In this document: one piece after another, positions 1 through 5,577 of the stretch
Layout of the letters: each line of letters opens with the position of its first letter
Numbering within the stretch: position 1 is the stretch's first letter
From: Dehalococcoidia bacterium
GTDB taxonomy: Bacteria > Chloroflexota > Dehalococcoidia > JACQUA01
Assembly (NCBI GenBank): GCA_030689845.1
Contig: JAUYHV010000295.1
Span: 1 to 5,577, forward strand
Length of the DNA stretch: 5,577 nucleotides
Direction of reading: 5' to 3'
Notes under the pieces: generated by a model
Database searches by the model: none
What the model was told of the DNA's origin: nothing
Seen by the model: the letters and a program-made list of their open reading frames with translations, nothing else
Position numbers and translations under genes: made by a program

Positions 1-58
1 AAATCTTCCATTATAAAATTTCCTTCAAATAAACAGGAAAGTTTTGGTCAACATAATA

Positions 59-200
59 GTGTAGTGTCTCATAAATGGCCTTACAATCTTTGTCATTCCG
101 GGCTTGACCCGGAATCCAGTCTGTTGCTCTGGATTCCCGCGAAAGCGGGAATGACACCAATGGCACCGCAAATTGTAAAGAGATATTAGAGACACTACAC
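59..200 (+). mobile_element. MITE-like non-autonomous element, complete copy
   Basis: This 142-bp non-coding element begins with GTGTAGTGTCTC (59-70) and ends with its exact complement GAGACACTACAC (189-200). It is flanked by TA on both sides (57-58, 201-202). A second imperfectly matched subterminal block, TTACAAT (81-87) and ATTGTAA (172-178), sits in the same symmetric register. The interior holds two hairpins. One has stem 95-102/108-115 and a 5-nt loop. The other has stem 133-140/145-152 with a GAAA tetraloop and fits the pattern ATTCCC-N8-GGGAAT known from dRS3-type bacterial repeats. No ORF of transposase type is present. A second copy at 5522 shows that it is a dispersed repeat. TA flanks suggest mobilisation by an IS630/Tc1-mariner type transposase encoded elsewhere. 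That is inference, and the flanking TA here is weakened as evidence because the flanks are themselves palindromic. Confidence 0.8.
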
Positions 201-232
201 TATTATGTTGACCAAAACTTTCCTGTTTATTT

Positions 233-238
233 GAAGGA
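233..238 (+). promoter_or_regulatory. Ribosome binding site of the Mo hydroxylase gene
   Basis: GAAGGA lies 9 nt before the ATG at 248, a weaker Shine-Dalgarno sequence than those of the two downstream genes. It lies within the right arm of the 70-bp inverted repeat. In a transcript reading through the whole structure both it and the start codon would be base-paired. Confidence 0.65.
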
Positions 239-247
239 AATTTTATA

Positions 248-2572
248 ATGGAAGATTTCAAGGTTATAGGGAAAAGTGTTGTCAGGCTGGATGCCCTTGA
301 GAAAGTAACCGGTAAAGCCAGGTACAGCGCCGATTTCAGGGTTGAGGGTATGCTCCATGCCAGCGTCCTGAGAAGCCCCCATGCCAGCGCCCGGATACTC
401 GGGATAGATACCTCGAAGGCTGAAAGACTGCCGGGAGTTAGGGCTGTTTTAACTCCCGACGACGTTCCTCCTGTTTCCATATCTCCTCACCTGGGTGACC
501 AGTATATATTGTGTCTTGACAACTTTGTCCGCTGCGTAGGAGACCCTGTCGCGGCCGTGGCCGCCGATACGGTTGAAATTGCGGAAGACGCCGTTAAACT
601 TATCAAGGTCGAATATGAGGAATTACCGGCTGTGTTTGACGGGGAGGAAGCTTTCGCTAAGGATCAGCCTGTGGTGGTCCACCCTGATTTGCCTTCGTAC
701 AAAGTTTTGACGGGTATGCCCATCCGCCTTGACCCTGAGAGGGCTAATGTATGCCAGACTTACAAGGTCCGTAGCGGTGATGTTGAAAGGGGCTTTAAAG
801 AGGCCGACCTGGTCGTAGAAAACAAGTATACAACGGTCAGGATGCAGCACTGCCAGCTTGAGCCGCATGTGGTGGTTGCCTGGTTTGAGCCCGATGGCAA
901 TTTGACGGTGATGTCATCCAACCAGATGGTCTATGATTTAAAAAGCGTGTTGAGTAAAGTTCTAAAGCTTTCACCATCCAGGGTAAGGGTGTTATCGTCT
1001 TATATCGGTGGAGGTTATGGCGGTAAGGGAGGAGTCAGGGCAGAACCTATCGCTGCCCTGCTGGCCAGAAAGGCCGGAAAACCGGTTTCACTTATTTTCA
1101 CCAGGGAGGAGATGTTTGTTTTCGGAGGCCACAGGGTACCGTATTCAATAGATATCAAAGACGGGGTAAAAAAGGACGGTACTTTAACGGCCAGGGAGAT
1201 GAGGGTAATCCTGGCCATCGGTTTATACAGTGAAAAGGGAGTCCTGATAGCCAGGCGTGCCGCCGCTGGAGCCGTAGGTACCTACCGGGTGCCTAATTTT
1301 AAGCTGGATTCATACAGCGTTTATACCAACCTTCCCATGACGGGGGCTCTTCGGGGGTTTGGCTGCCCGGAAATCCAGTGGCCCATTGAGCAGCAAATGG
1401 ATATCATCGCGGAAAAACTGGGAATGGACCCGCTGGAGTTGAGGATTAAAAACATTTTAAATGAAGGTGAAAAGGACGCCAGCGGCATGGTCACGCGCAG
1501 CATAGGCGTAAGGGAGTGCCTGGATAAAGTCTCCTCATGGATAGGCTGGGGAGAAAAGCCGGTCCGGCCGGTAGGACCCTGGAAGACAGGGAAGGGTATT
1601 GCCATCGGTAATAAATCTGTTATTGCCGGGTCAACAACGGTGGTTATTGTAAAGGTATGGCCTGACGGAGTGATCGAACTCAGGTACAGCGCGGTTGAAT
1701 TAGGACAGGGAATAAAGACTACCCTCGCTCAGATAACCGCTGAGCAGTTTGGAATACCCGTCGAACAGGTAAGGATGGTAAGCGGGGATACCGATATTTG
1801 CCCCTTTGATTTCGGAACAGTGGCCAGCCGCTCCCTGGTTCACTACGGCAATGCTATAGTCATTGCCTGTGATGATGCCAAACAGCAACTCTATAAGATG
1901 GCCGCTCCGAAGTTGGGCGCATGGGACCTTGATACAAGGGAAGGCAGAATATTCGTAAAGGAAGCGCCTGAAAAATCCCTGAAAATAACCGAACTCTTTA
2001 CTCCGATGGGAGTGCCTCTCGAAGGAGGCGAGGTCCTGGGTAAGGGGGCTTTTACCGGGTCTTCGGCAAGAGAAGACCCGGAGACCGGACAGAGTGAACG
2101 CAGTGTTTTCAGCTACTCTCATATCGCTAACGCAGTCGAAGTCGGGGTTAATACCGAGACGGGGGAGATAAAATTATTAAGGAGCGGCATTGCCTGTGAT
2201 GTAGGCAAGGCTATCAATCCTTTGATAGTTGAAGGCCAGATAGAAGGGGGCGACAGTATGGGTGTCGGCTCGGCCCTGTACGAAGAAATTGTGTTTAATA
2301 GTTCAGGTGGCGTGGTTAATTCAAAATTCACTGACTACCGTATTCCCATGGCTACCGATATGCCTTTGATAAGTAACAGTAAAACTATAATAGTCGAGGT
2401 TGCAGAGCCTGAAGGCCCCTTCGGGGCAAAAGGTGTCGGAGAACTGTCGCTGGTATCCACGGCTCCGGCGATAGCCAATGCGGTGTATAATGCCGTTGGA
2501 ATCAGGGTAAAAGATTTGCCTATTACCAAGGAAAAGGTACTAACCGCCATGAGGAAATCGGGCAAGGTTTGA
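248..2572 (+). CDS. Xanthine dehydrogenase family molybdopterin-binding (large/catalytic) subunit
   Basis: This 774-residue protein is a full-length catalytic subunit of the molybdenum hydroxylase family, which oxidises or hydroxylates aldehydes, N-heterocycles and aromatic acyl-CoAs with water as oxygen source. The N-terminal Ald_Xan_dh_C-type domain opens with VIGKSVVRLDALEKVTGKARY from residue 6. The Mo-pterin domains carry QLEPH (203-207), GGGYGGK (254-260), ALRGFGCPE (367-375), VELGQG (483-488), DVGKAINP (651-658) and GAKGVGE (726-732). Glu732 corresponds to the catalytic glutamate of the family. Purine hydroxylases have Glu after GGFGGK, whereas here Gly261 follows, so a non-purine substrate is likely. 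The protein has no 2Fe-2S or FAD domain, and no separate small or medium subunit lies in the window, so its electron-transfer partners must be elsewhere. The ATG at 248 fits the family N-terminus and has a GAAGGA site upstream. The gene ends in TGA, 93 bp before the UbiD gene. The true substrate cannot be read from sequence. Confidence 0.93.
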   Translation: MEDFKVIGKSVVRLDALEKVTGKARYSADFRVEGMLHASVLRSPHASARILGIDTSKAERLPGVRAVLTPDDVPPVSISPHLGDQYILCLDNFVRCVGDPVAAVAADTVEIAEDAVKLIKVEYEELPAVFDGEEAFAKDQPVVVHPDLPSYKVLTGMPIRLDPERANVCQTYKVRSGDVERGFKEADLVVENKYTTVRMQHCQLEPHVVVAWFEPDGNLTVMSSNQMVYDLKSVLSKVLKLSPSRVRVLSSYIGGGYGGKGGVRAEPIAALLARKAGKPVSLIFTREEMFVFGGHRVPYSIDIKDGVKKDGTLTAREMRVILAIGLYSEKGVLIARRAAAGAVGTYRVPNFKLDSYSVYTNLPMTGALRGFGCPEIQWPIEQQMDIIAEKLGMDPLELRIKNILNEGEKDASGMVTRSIGVRECLDKVSSWIGWGEKPVRPVGPWKTGKGIAIGNKSVIAGSTTVVIVKVWPDGVIELRYSAVELGQGIKTTLAQITAEQFGIPVEQVRMVSGDTDICPFDFGTVASRSLVHYGNAIVIACDDAKQQLYKMAAPKLGAWDLDTREGRIFVKEAPEKSLKITELFTPMGVPLEGGEVLGKGAFTGSSAREDPETGQSERSVFSYSHIANAVEVGVNTETGEIKLLRSGIACDVGKAINPLIVEGQIEGGDSMGVGSALYEEIVFNSSGGVVNSKFTDYRIPMATDMPLISNSKTIIVEVAEPEGPFGAKGVGELSLVSTAPAIANAVYNAVGIRVKDLPITKEKVLTAMRKSGKV

Positions 2573-2665
2573 AAACAAAGGTTTTGGTGCCCGGTCCCCG
2601 AGATAATCTTTAATAATTTCTCAAATTATTTTATTGCATAATAATTATCCAAAGGAGGATATTCA
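2573..2665 (+). other. Short AT-rich intergenic gap with a small palindrome
   Basis: This 93-bp gap separates the Mo hydroxylase and UbiD genes. Its only structure is AATAATTT (2612-2619) and AAATTATT (2623-2630), an 8-bp inverted repeat around CTC, followed by a T-rich run. An all-AT stem is weak as a terminator. It could be a protein binding site or chance in AT-rich DNA. No convincing promoter was seen, so co-transcription of the two genes is plausible. Confidence 0.3.
2651..2658 (+). promoter_or_regulatory. Strong ribosome binding site of the UbiD gene
   Basis: AAAGGAGG lies 7 nt before the ATG at 2666. This is a near-perfect Shine-Dalgarno sequence at ideal spacing and fixes the start codon. 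Confidence 0.9.
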
Positions 2666-4099
2666 ATGGCTGCTACTGATTTAAGGGGGTGGTTAAAAGA
2701 GGTGGGCGAGATGGGAGAACTGCAAGTAATTGAAAATGTTGACTGGAACCTGGAACTGGGCGCTATTGCCGAACTGAACCTCAGGAGGCAGGAACGTCCC
2801 GCGCTGTACTTTAAAAAAATAAAGGACTACCCTGATGAGTATGGAGTCGTGGCCGGCTCTCTTACCAACACCTCCCGTTTTGCCCATGTTTATAATTTGC
2901 CGAGGGTTAAAACCTGGCGGGAGATGCTGGAGATAGTCCGGGTAAAATACGGCGTCTGGCAGAGCGCCCTGGACCAGTTTCCTCCCGAAGAGGTTAAAGA
3001 CGGACCCATCCTGCAAAATATTCAGAAGGGCGATGATGTTGACATATTAAAATTCCCCACTCCCCTGTGGCATGAACTGGACGGAGGAAGATATATAGGC
3101 ACAGGCTGTGCGGAAATAACCCGGGACCGAGAAACCAAGGAAATCAACCTGGGATGCCACAGGGTGATGATACATGATAAGAAGACGGTAGGTTTTCATA
3201 TGACGCCGGGGCGTCATTGCAGGGTACACATCGATAAGGATCAGGCACGGGGTGAGCGCAGTCCGATTGCCATATCCATAGGACAGCACCCGTTAATTTT
3301 CGCCGCCGCCGGTAGTGAAGTACCCCATGAACCGAGGTCGGAATACCATTTCATCGGGGCGGTCAGGCAGGAACGGGTTAAGGTAATAAGGGAAGAATTA
3401 ACCGGGCTGCCCATTCCGGCGGATGCCGAGATCGTTATCGCGGGATGGGTCCCGCTGAATAAGACCCGCAAAGAGGGACCTTTCGGGGAGTTTACCGGGT
3501 ACTACAGCTCCGAGGATGAAGTAGACCAGCCGATTATTGAAATCGAGCGCGTTTATTACCGGGATAATCCAATTATCCTTGGAGCCCCGCCAAACAGGCC
3601 GCCGGATGAATACAGCAAAATGATGGACATCATCAGGAGCGCCAAGCTTTACAACGATTTGGAAAGCGCGGGTGTCCCGGAGGTTAAAGGGGTTTGGGTC
3701 AGCGACGTTGGCAGGCAGCTTTTGATTACGGTAGCGATAAAGCAGCGTCACGCCGGGCATGCCCGGCAGGCGGCACTGGCGGCATGTCCCGGGTACACCA
3801 TGGGACGTTACGTCATAGTCGTTGATGAAGATATAGACCCGACAGACAGCGATGATGTCCTCTGGGCGATGTGCACAAGGACGGACCCTGTCCGGGATAT
3901 AGACATCATAAGGGAAATGCGCAGTATTCCCCTGGACCCGATTGTCAGGAAGCCAACAGAGTCGTACATGACTTCCAGGGCAATCATCAATGCCTGTAAG
4001 CCTTATGAATGGAAGGAGAGGTTCCCCAAGGCTATAAAGATGAGCAAAGAACTGGAAGAACAAATCCGGACAAAGTGGGGAAAAACGTTAAATATATAG
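2666..4099 (+). CDS. UbiD family (de)carboxylase, prenylated-FMN dependent
   Basis: This 477-residue protein is a complete cytosolic UbiD-family enzyme, which reversibly decarboxylates aromatic, heteroaromatic or alpha,beta-unsaturated acids using prenylated FMN. The cofactor and catalytic residues line up with those known from fungal Fdc1 at a constant offset of seven: Asn161, His184 and Glu226 (metal and prFMN phosphate ligands), Arg166, and the Glu270/Glu275 pair in EGPFGEFTGYY. The C-terminal domain has the typical segment VVDEDIDPTDSDDVLWAM (385-402). Nothing essential is missing, so the enzyme should be active. The family includes UbiD itself, phenolic acid and gallate-type decarboxylases, the furan dicarboxylate decarboxylase HmfF and phenol or arene carboxylases; sequence alone does not choose between them. 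Linkage to a Mo hydroxylase and a carboxylate binding protein favours a catabolic role over ubiquinone synthesis. No UbiX, which makes prFMN, is in the window. The gene ends in TAG. Confidence 0.95.
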   Translation: MAATDLRGWLKEVGEMGELQVIENVDWNLELGAIAELNLRRQERPALYFKKIKDYPDEYGVVAGSLTNTSRFAHVYNLPRVKTWREMLEIVRVKYGVWQSALDQFPPEEVKDGPILQNIQKGDDVDILKFPTPLWHELDGGRYIGTGCAEITRDRETKEINLGCHRVMIHDKKTVGFHMTPGRHCRVHIDKDQARGERSPIAISIGQHPLIFAAAGSEVPHEPRSEYHFIGAVRQERVKVIREELTGLPIPADAEIVIAGWVPLNKTRKEGPFGEFTGYYSSEDEVDQPIIEIERVYYRDNPIILGAPPNRPPDEYSKMMDIIRSAKLYNDLESAGVPEVKGVWVSDVGRQLLITVAIKQRHAGHARQAALAACPGYTMGRYVIVVDEDIDPTDSDDVLWAMCTRTDPVRDIDIIREMRSIPLDPIVRKPTESYMTSRAIINACKPYEWKERFPKAIKMSKELEEQIRTKWGKTLNI

Positions 4100-4259
4100 A
4101 AGCTTGTAATAAAAAGAAAAATATGTTAATCTCAAACCAATTCTTTTCCGGGAAGGGTTTTCAGGTGGCTTAAGTTTGCATAAAGTTAAGTTAGCAGCGG
4201 TTAAAATTTTTAAAGGTTAACAAATTTAAAATAATTCTGGTAAAAAAAAGGAGGAAAAT
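4100..4259 (+). other. AT-rich intergenic region, no clear signal
   Basis: This 160-bp gap lies between the UbiD gene and the binding protein gene. Two weak promoter-like pairs are visible: TTGTAA (4104-4109) with TAATCT (4127-4132) at 17-nt spacing, and TTGCAT (4176-4181) with TAAAAT (4202-4207) at an over-long 20-nt spacing. Neither is convincing. No terminator hairpin follows the UbiD stop, so read-through from upstream is possible. The length and AT-richness leave room for a separate promoter for the binding protein, which often needs higher expression than its enzymes. Confidence 0.3.
4248..4254 (+). promoter_or_regulatory. Strong ribosome binding site of the binding protein gene
   Basis: AAGGAGG lies 5 nt before the ATG at 4260. 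It is a consensus Shine-Dalgarno sequence with slightly short spacing, and it supports the start just before the signal peptide. Confidence 0.88.
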
Positions 4260-5417
4260 ATGAGAAGGCGTTTTTACAGTTTTTCAGCAATCATACTGGT
4301 CCTGTTGGTGCTGTTATCCGGATGCGGGCAGCAGGCTACACCCCAACCCGCTCCTCAGCCGGCCCCTACCATGGCTCCACCGGTTTCAGCAACTACGGCT
4401 GCCCCGGCGCCAACGAGGACGTCGGCACCCGCTCCGGCACCGGTACGACCAACGGCGCAGCCCGCTCCCACCCAGGCGGTAAACACCGCCGCGGCATTTT
4501 ATAAGGGAAAGACCATTGAGTATACGGTAGGTCATTCACCGGGCGGCGGACAGGATTCATGGGCACGGATGTTAACCCCGTTCTGGGGAAAACACCTGGG
4601 AGCAAACATGGTTGTACGGAACATTTCAGGCGCCAGCGGTAAAGTCCTTTTTACACAGATAAGGAACAGGAATGACGGACTGACTGTCTGGCAGGTGATT
4701 ACCCGGTCTCCGGTCCTGGAGCAGGCTTTTGACCCATCGAGTGTACGTTACGACCTGTCTAAATTCAACTATATCGGTGTAATAACGGTTCAGCCCCAGA
4801 TCCTGGTGGTTGGTAAAGGCAGCGGTATAACAAAAGCTGAGGACATCGCAAATATGGGCAGGGTGAAGTTTGCGTTGGATACCCCCAACAGCGGCAAAGC
4901 CATGAGGATCAGGTGCCTTTCTCTTGTTTTGGGCAAGGAGATAGAACTTATCACGGGCTATGCTGGTACTTCCAACGAACTCCTGGCAGCGGTCAGGGGG
5001 GAAGTTGACGGGGCTCCTCCTCCGGCAGCCGCGGCAATGGCGTTGATCGAGTCCGGGGATATCATCCCCATAGTTGCTTTGGAGAAAAAGAGGATTCCAT
5101 CCCTTCCGGACCTTCCAACAATATATGAGATAGGGAACCAGAGTCCTGAAAACGTAGCTATTATTAACCTGGCCCTGAGCACTGAGAATGGAAGGCCCGT
5201 TGGAACCACTCCGGGAGTCCCCAAAGACAGGCTGGATTTCCTCAAGAAAACGTTTAAAGAAGCACTTCAAGAACCCGAACTTATAAAAATGGCTGAAAAG
5301 TTCGGAGAGCCGATTAACTATACTTCCGGTGAGGAATTAGAGAAATTTGTCAAAGATTTGCTCTTGATGTCTGAAGATAAAAAGGCAGCGCTAAAATCGC
5401 TCCTTGGCGTAGAATAA
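4260..5417 (+). CDS. Tripartite tricarboxylate transporter (TTT) substrate-binding lipoprotein, Bug/TctC family
   Basis: This 385-residue protein is an extracytoplasmic binding protein that probably captures a carboxylic acid for a TTT-type transporter. It starts with a lipoprotein signal peptide: MRRRFYSF, a hydrophobic stretch (about 9-19) and the lipobox LSGC with Cys22 as the lipidated residue. Residues about 26-78 form a low-complexity tether rich in Pro, Ala, Thr and Gln, which would hold the binding domain away from the membrane. The Bug fold begins at FYKGKTIEYTV (80-90) and continues with the signature HSPGGGQDSWARM (92-104) and VVRNISGASGK (118-128), matching the family's PGGxxD and VENxxGAxG blocks. 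Asp99 falls where Bug proteins contact the ligand. The C-terminal lobe runs to the end without truncation. The TctA and TctB membrane subunits are not in the window. In this family the ligand cannot be predicted from sequence, but the UbiD and Mo hydroxylase neighbours suggest an aromatic or unsaturated acid. Confidence 0.9.
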   Translation: MRRRFYSFSAIILVLLVLLSGCGQQATPQPAPQPAPTMAPPVSATTAAPAPTRTSAPAPAPVRPTAQPAPTQAVNTAAAFYKGKTIEYTVGHSPGGGQDSWARMLTPFWGKHLGANMVVRNISGASGKVLFTQIRNRNDGLTVWQVITRSPVLEQAFDPSSVRYDLSKFNYIGVITVQPQILVVGKGSGITKAEDIANMGRVKFALDTPNSGKAMRIRCLSLVLGKEIELITGYAGTSNELLAAVRGEVDGAPPPAAAAMALIESGDIIPIVALEKKRIPSLPDLPTIYEIGNQSPENVAIINLALSTENGRPVGTTPGVPKDRLDFLKKTFKEALQEPELIKMAEKFGEPINYTSGEELEKFVKDLLLMSEDKKAALKSLLGVE

Positions 5418-5466
5418 GTTTCAACCACGGATTAAGCAGACTATTTTCTGTCAACTGATATATATT

Positions 5467-5506
5467 GCCTTGCCCGGCTCAACAATAGAGTTGAGCCGGG
5501 CAAGGC
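5467..5506 (+). terminator. Strong hairpin downstream of the binding protein gene, likely terminator
   Basis: Bases 5467-5483 pair perfectly with 5490-5506, giving a 17-bp GC-rich stem with a 6-nt loop (5484-5489). It sits about 50 bp after the stop codon at the end of the three-gene row. The sequence after the stem has no real T-tract (CTTGATAATC), so Rho-independent termination is not assured. It may instead stabilise the 3' end of the mRNA. The 10-bp palindrome CAAGGCCTTG overlaps its right foot (5501-5510). Confidence 0.6.
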
Positions 5507-5521
5507 CTTGATAATCACCTA

Positions 5522-5577
5522 GTGTAGTGTCTCATAAATGGCCTTACAATCTTTGTCATTCCGGGCTTGACCCGGAA
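5522..5577 (+). mobile_element. Second copy of the MITE-like element, cut by the window edge
   Basis: These 56 bases are identical to 59-114 and in the same orientation: the 12-bp terminal repeat, the TTACAAT block and most of the first internal hairpin. The preceding bases 5520-5521 are TA, as for the first copy, while sequence further upstream differs. That places the element boundary exactly at the GTGTAG terminus. The element lies 15 bp after the hairpin at the end of the gene row. The remainder lies beyond the window. Confidence 0.88.

Larger units (their letters stand above)
1..258. repeat. Perfect 70-bp inverted repeat (arms 1-70 and 189-258) around a MITE-like centre
   Basis: Bases 1-70 are the exact reverse complement of 189-258; every paired position sums to 259. 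The inner 12 bp of each arm are the terminal inverted repeats of the element at 59-200. The outer 58 bp (1-58 and 201-258) lie outside that element and still match perfectly, so element ends alone do not explain the arms. The right arm contains the GAAGGA ribosome binding site and the first 11 bases of the molybdenum hydroxylase gene; the left arm is therefore an inverted copy of that gene start. The match reaches the window edge, so the true arm may be longer. It may be a genuine inverted duplication, or a chimera from amplification or assembly. The pairing itself is certain; its biological reality is not. Confidence 0.95.

Noticed and set aside
59..200. CRISPR array or REP/BIME array
   Set aside because: There is one unit per site with no regular spacers; the exact inverted ends and TA flanks fit a MITE better.
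25..480. Minus-strand ORF of 151 codons across the element and the start of the Mo hydroxylase gene
   Set aside because: It reads through the hairpin repeat and antisense to a clear gene, has no recognisable domain, and its apparent protein includes translated repeat sequence.
2573..2665. Molybdenum-cofactor or flavin riboswitch ahead of the UbiD gene
   Set aside because: The gap is only 93 bp, mostly AT, with a single short AT stem and none of the conserved multi-helix structure such riboswitches need.
3752..3767. Perfect 16-bp palindrome GCCGGGCATGCCCGGC inside the UbiD gene
   Set aside because: It has no loop, so it forms a poor RNA hairpin, and it encodes an ordinary part of the protein; probably chance from GC-rich Gly/His/Ala codons, though it could be a DNA-binding or modification site.
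3398..4063. Minus-strand ORF of 221 codons opposite the UbiD gene
   Set aside because: It is a shadow in an opposite frame of a gene with all UbiD catalytic residues; no family features and no ribosome binding site.
2666..4099. Ubiquinone biosynthesis ubiD proper
   Set aside because: The family match is sound, but no quinone genes are nearby and the neighbours are catabolic and transport genes, so the specific symbol is not supported.
4322..4504. Plus-strand 60-codon ORF inside the binding protein's tether region
   Set aside because: It arises from the GC-rich repetitive Pro/Ala codons read in another frame; the lipoprotein frame is continuous through it.
4626..5270. Minus-strand ORF of 214 codons opposite the binding protein gene
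   Set aside because: It is antisense to a well-supported Bug-family gene and shows no recognisable domain.

Overview
The window holds three complete genes, all on the + strand and evenly spaced, bracketed by two same-orientation copies of a small non-coding mobile element. The genes are a molybdenum hydroxylase large subunit (xanthine dehydrogenase / aldehyde oxidase family), a UbiD-family prenyl-FMN-dependent (de)carboxylase, and a Bug/TctC-type solute-binding lipoprotein of the tripartite tricarboxylate transporter class. No RNA gene, CRISPR array or transposase gene was seen.

The organism is a bacterium that cannot be named from this sequence. Coding DNA is of moderate GC and gaps are AT-rich. 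Two of the three genes have very strong AGGAGG ribosome binding sites. The binding protein is a lipoprotein with a long Pro/Ala/Thr tether. The gene mix (Mo hydroxylase, UbiD, TTT binding protein) suits a metabolically versatile, probably anaerobic soil, sediment or subsurface bacterium, for example of Bacillota or Chloroflexota type. The phylum is a guess.

Layout: 1-258 is a large inverted-repeat structure. Its arms (1-70 and 189-258) are perfect complements, and its centre is a 142-bp MITE-like element (59-200) with 12-bp terminal inverted repeats, TA on both sides and two strong internal hairpins. The right arm runs into the start of the first gene, including its ribosome binding site and ATG. 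248-2572 is the Mo hydroxylase subunit. 2573-2665 is a short AT-rich gap. 2666-4099 is the UbiD decarboxylase. 4100-4259 is an AT-rich gap with no clear signal. 4260-5417 is the binding lipoprotein. 5467-5506 is a strong hairpin, probably the end of the transcription unit. 5522-5577 is the first 56 bp of a second copy of the element, cut by the window edge.

Working model (inference): the lipoprotein captures a carboxylic acid, the UbiD enzyme removes or adds a carboxyl group on an aromatic, heteroaromatic or unsaturated acid, and the Mo enzyme hydroxylates or dehydrogenates the ring or a related intermediate. The cluster is incomplete: the FAD and 2Fe-2S subunits of the Mo enzyme, the UbiX prenyltransferase and the TctA/TctB membrane subunits are absent. 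The most notable structural features are the new-looking element and the perfect 70-bp inverted repeat, which is either a real regulatory or rearranged structure or an amplification/assembly artefact.
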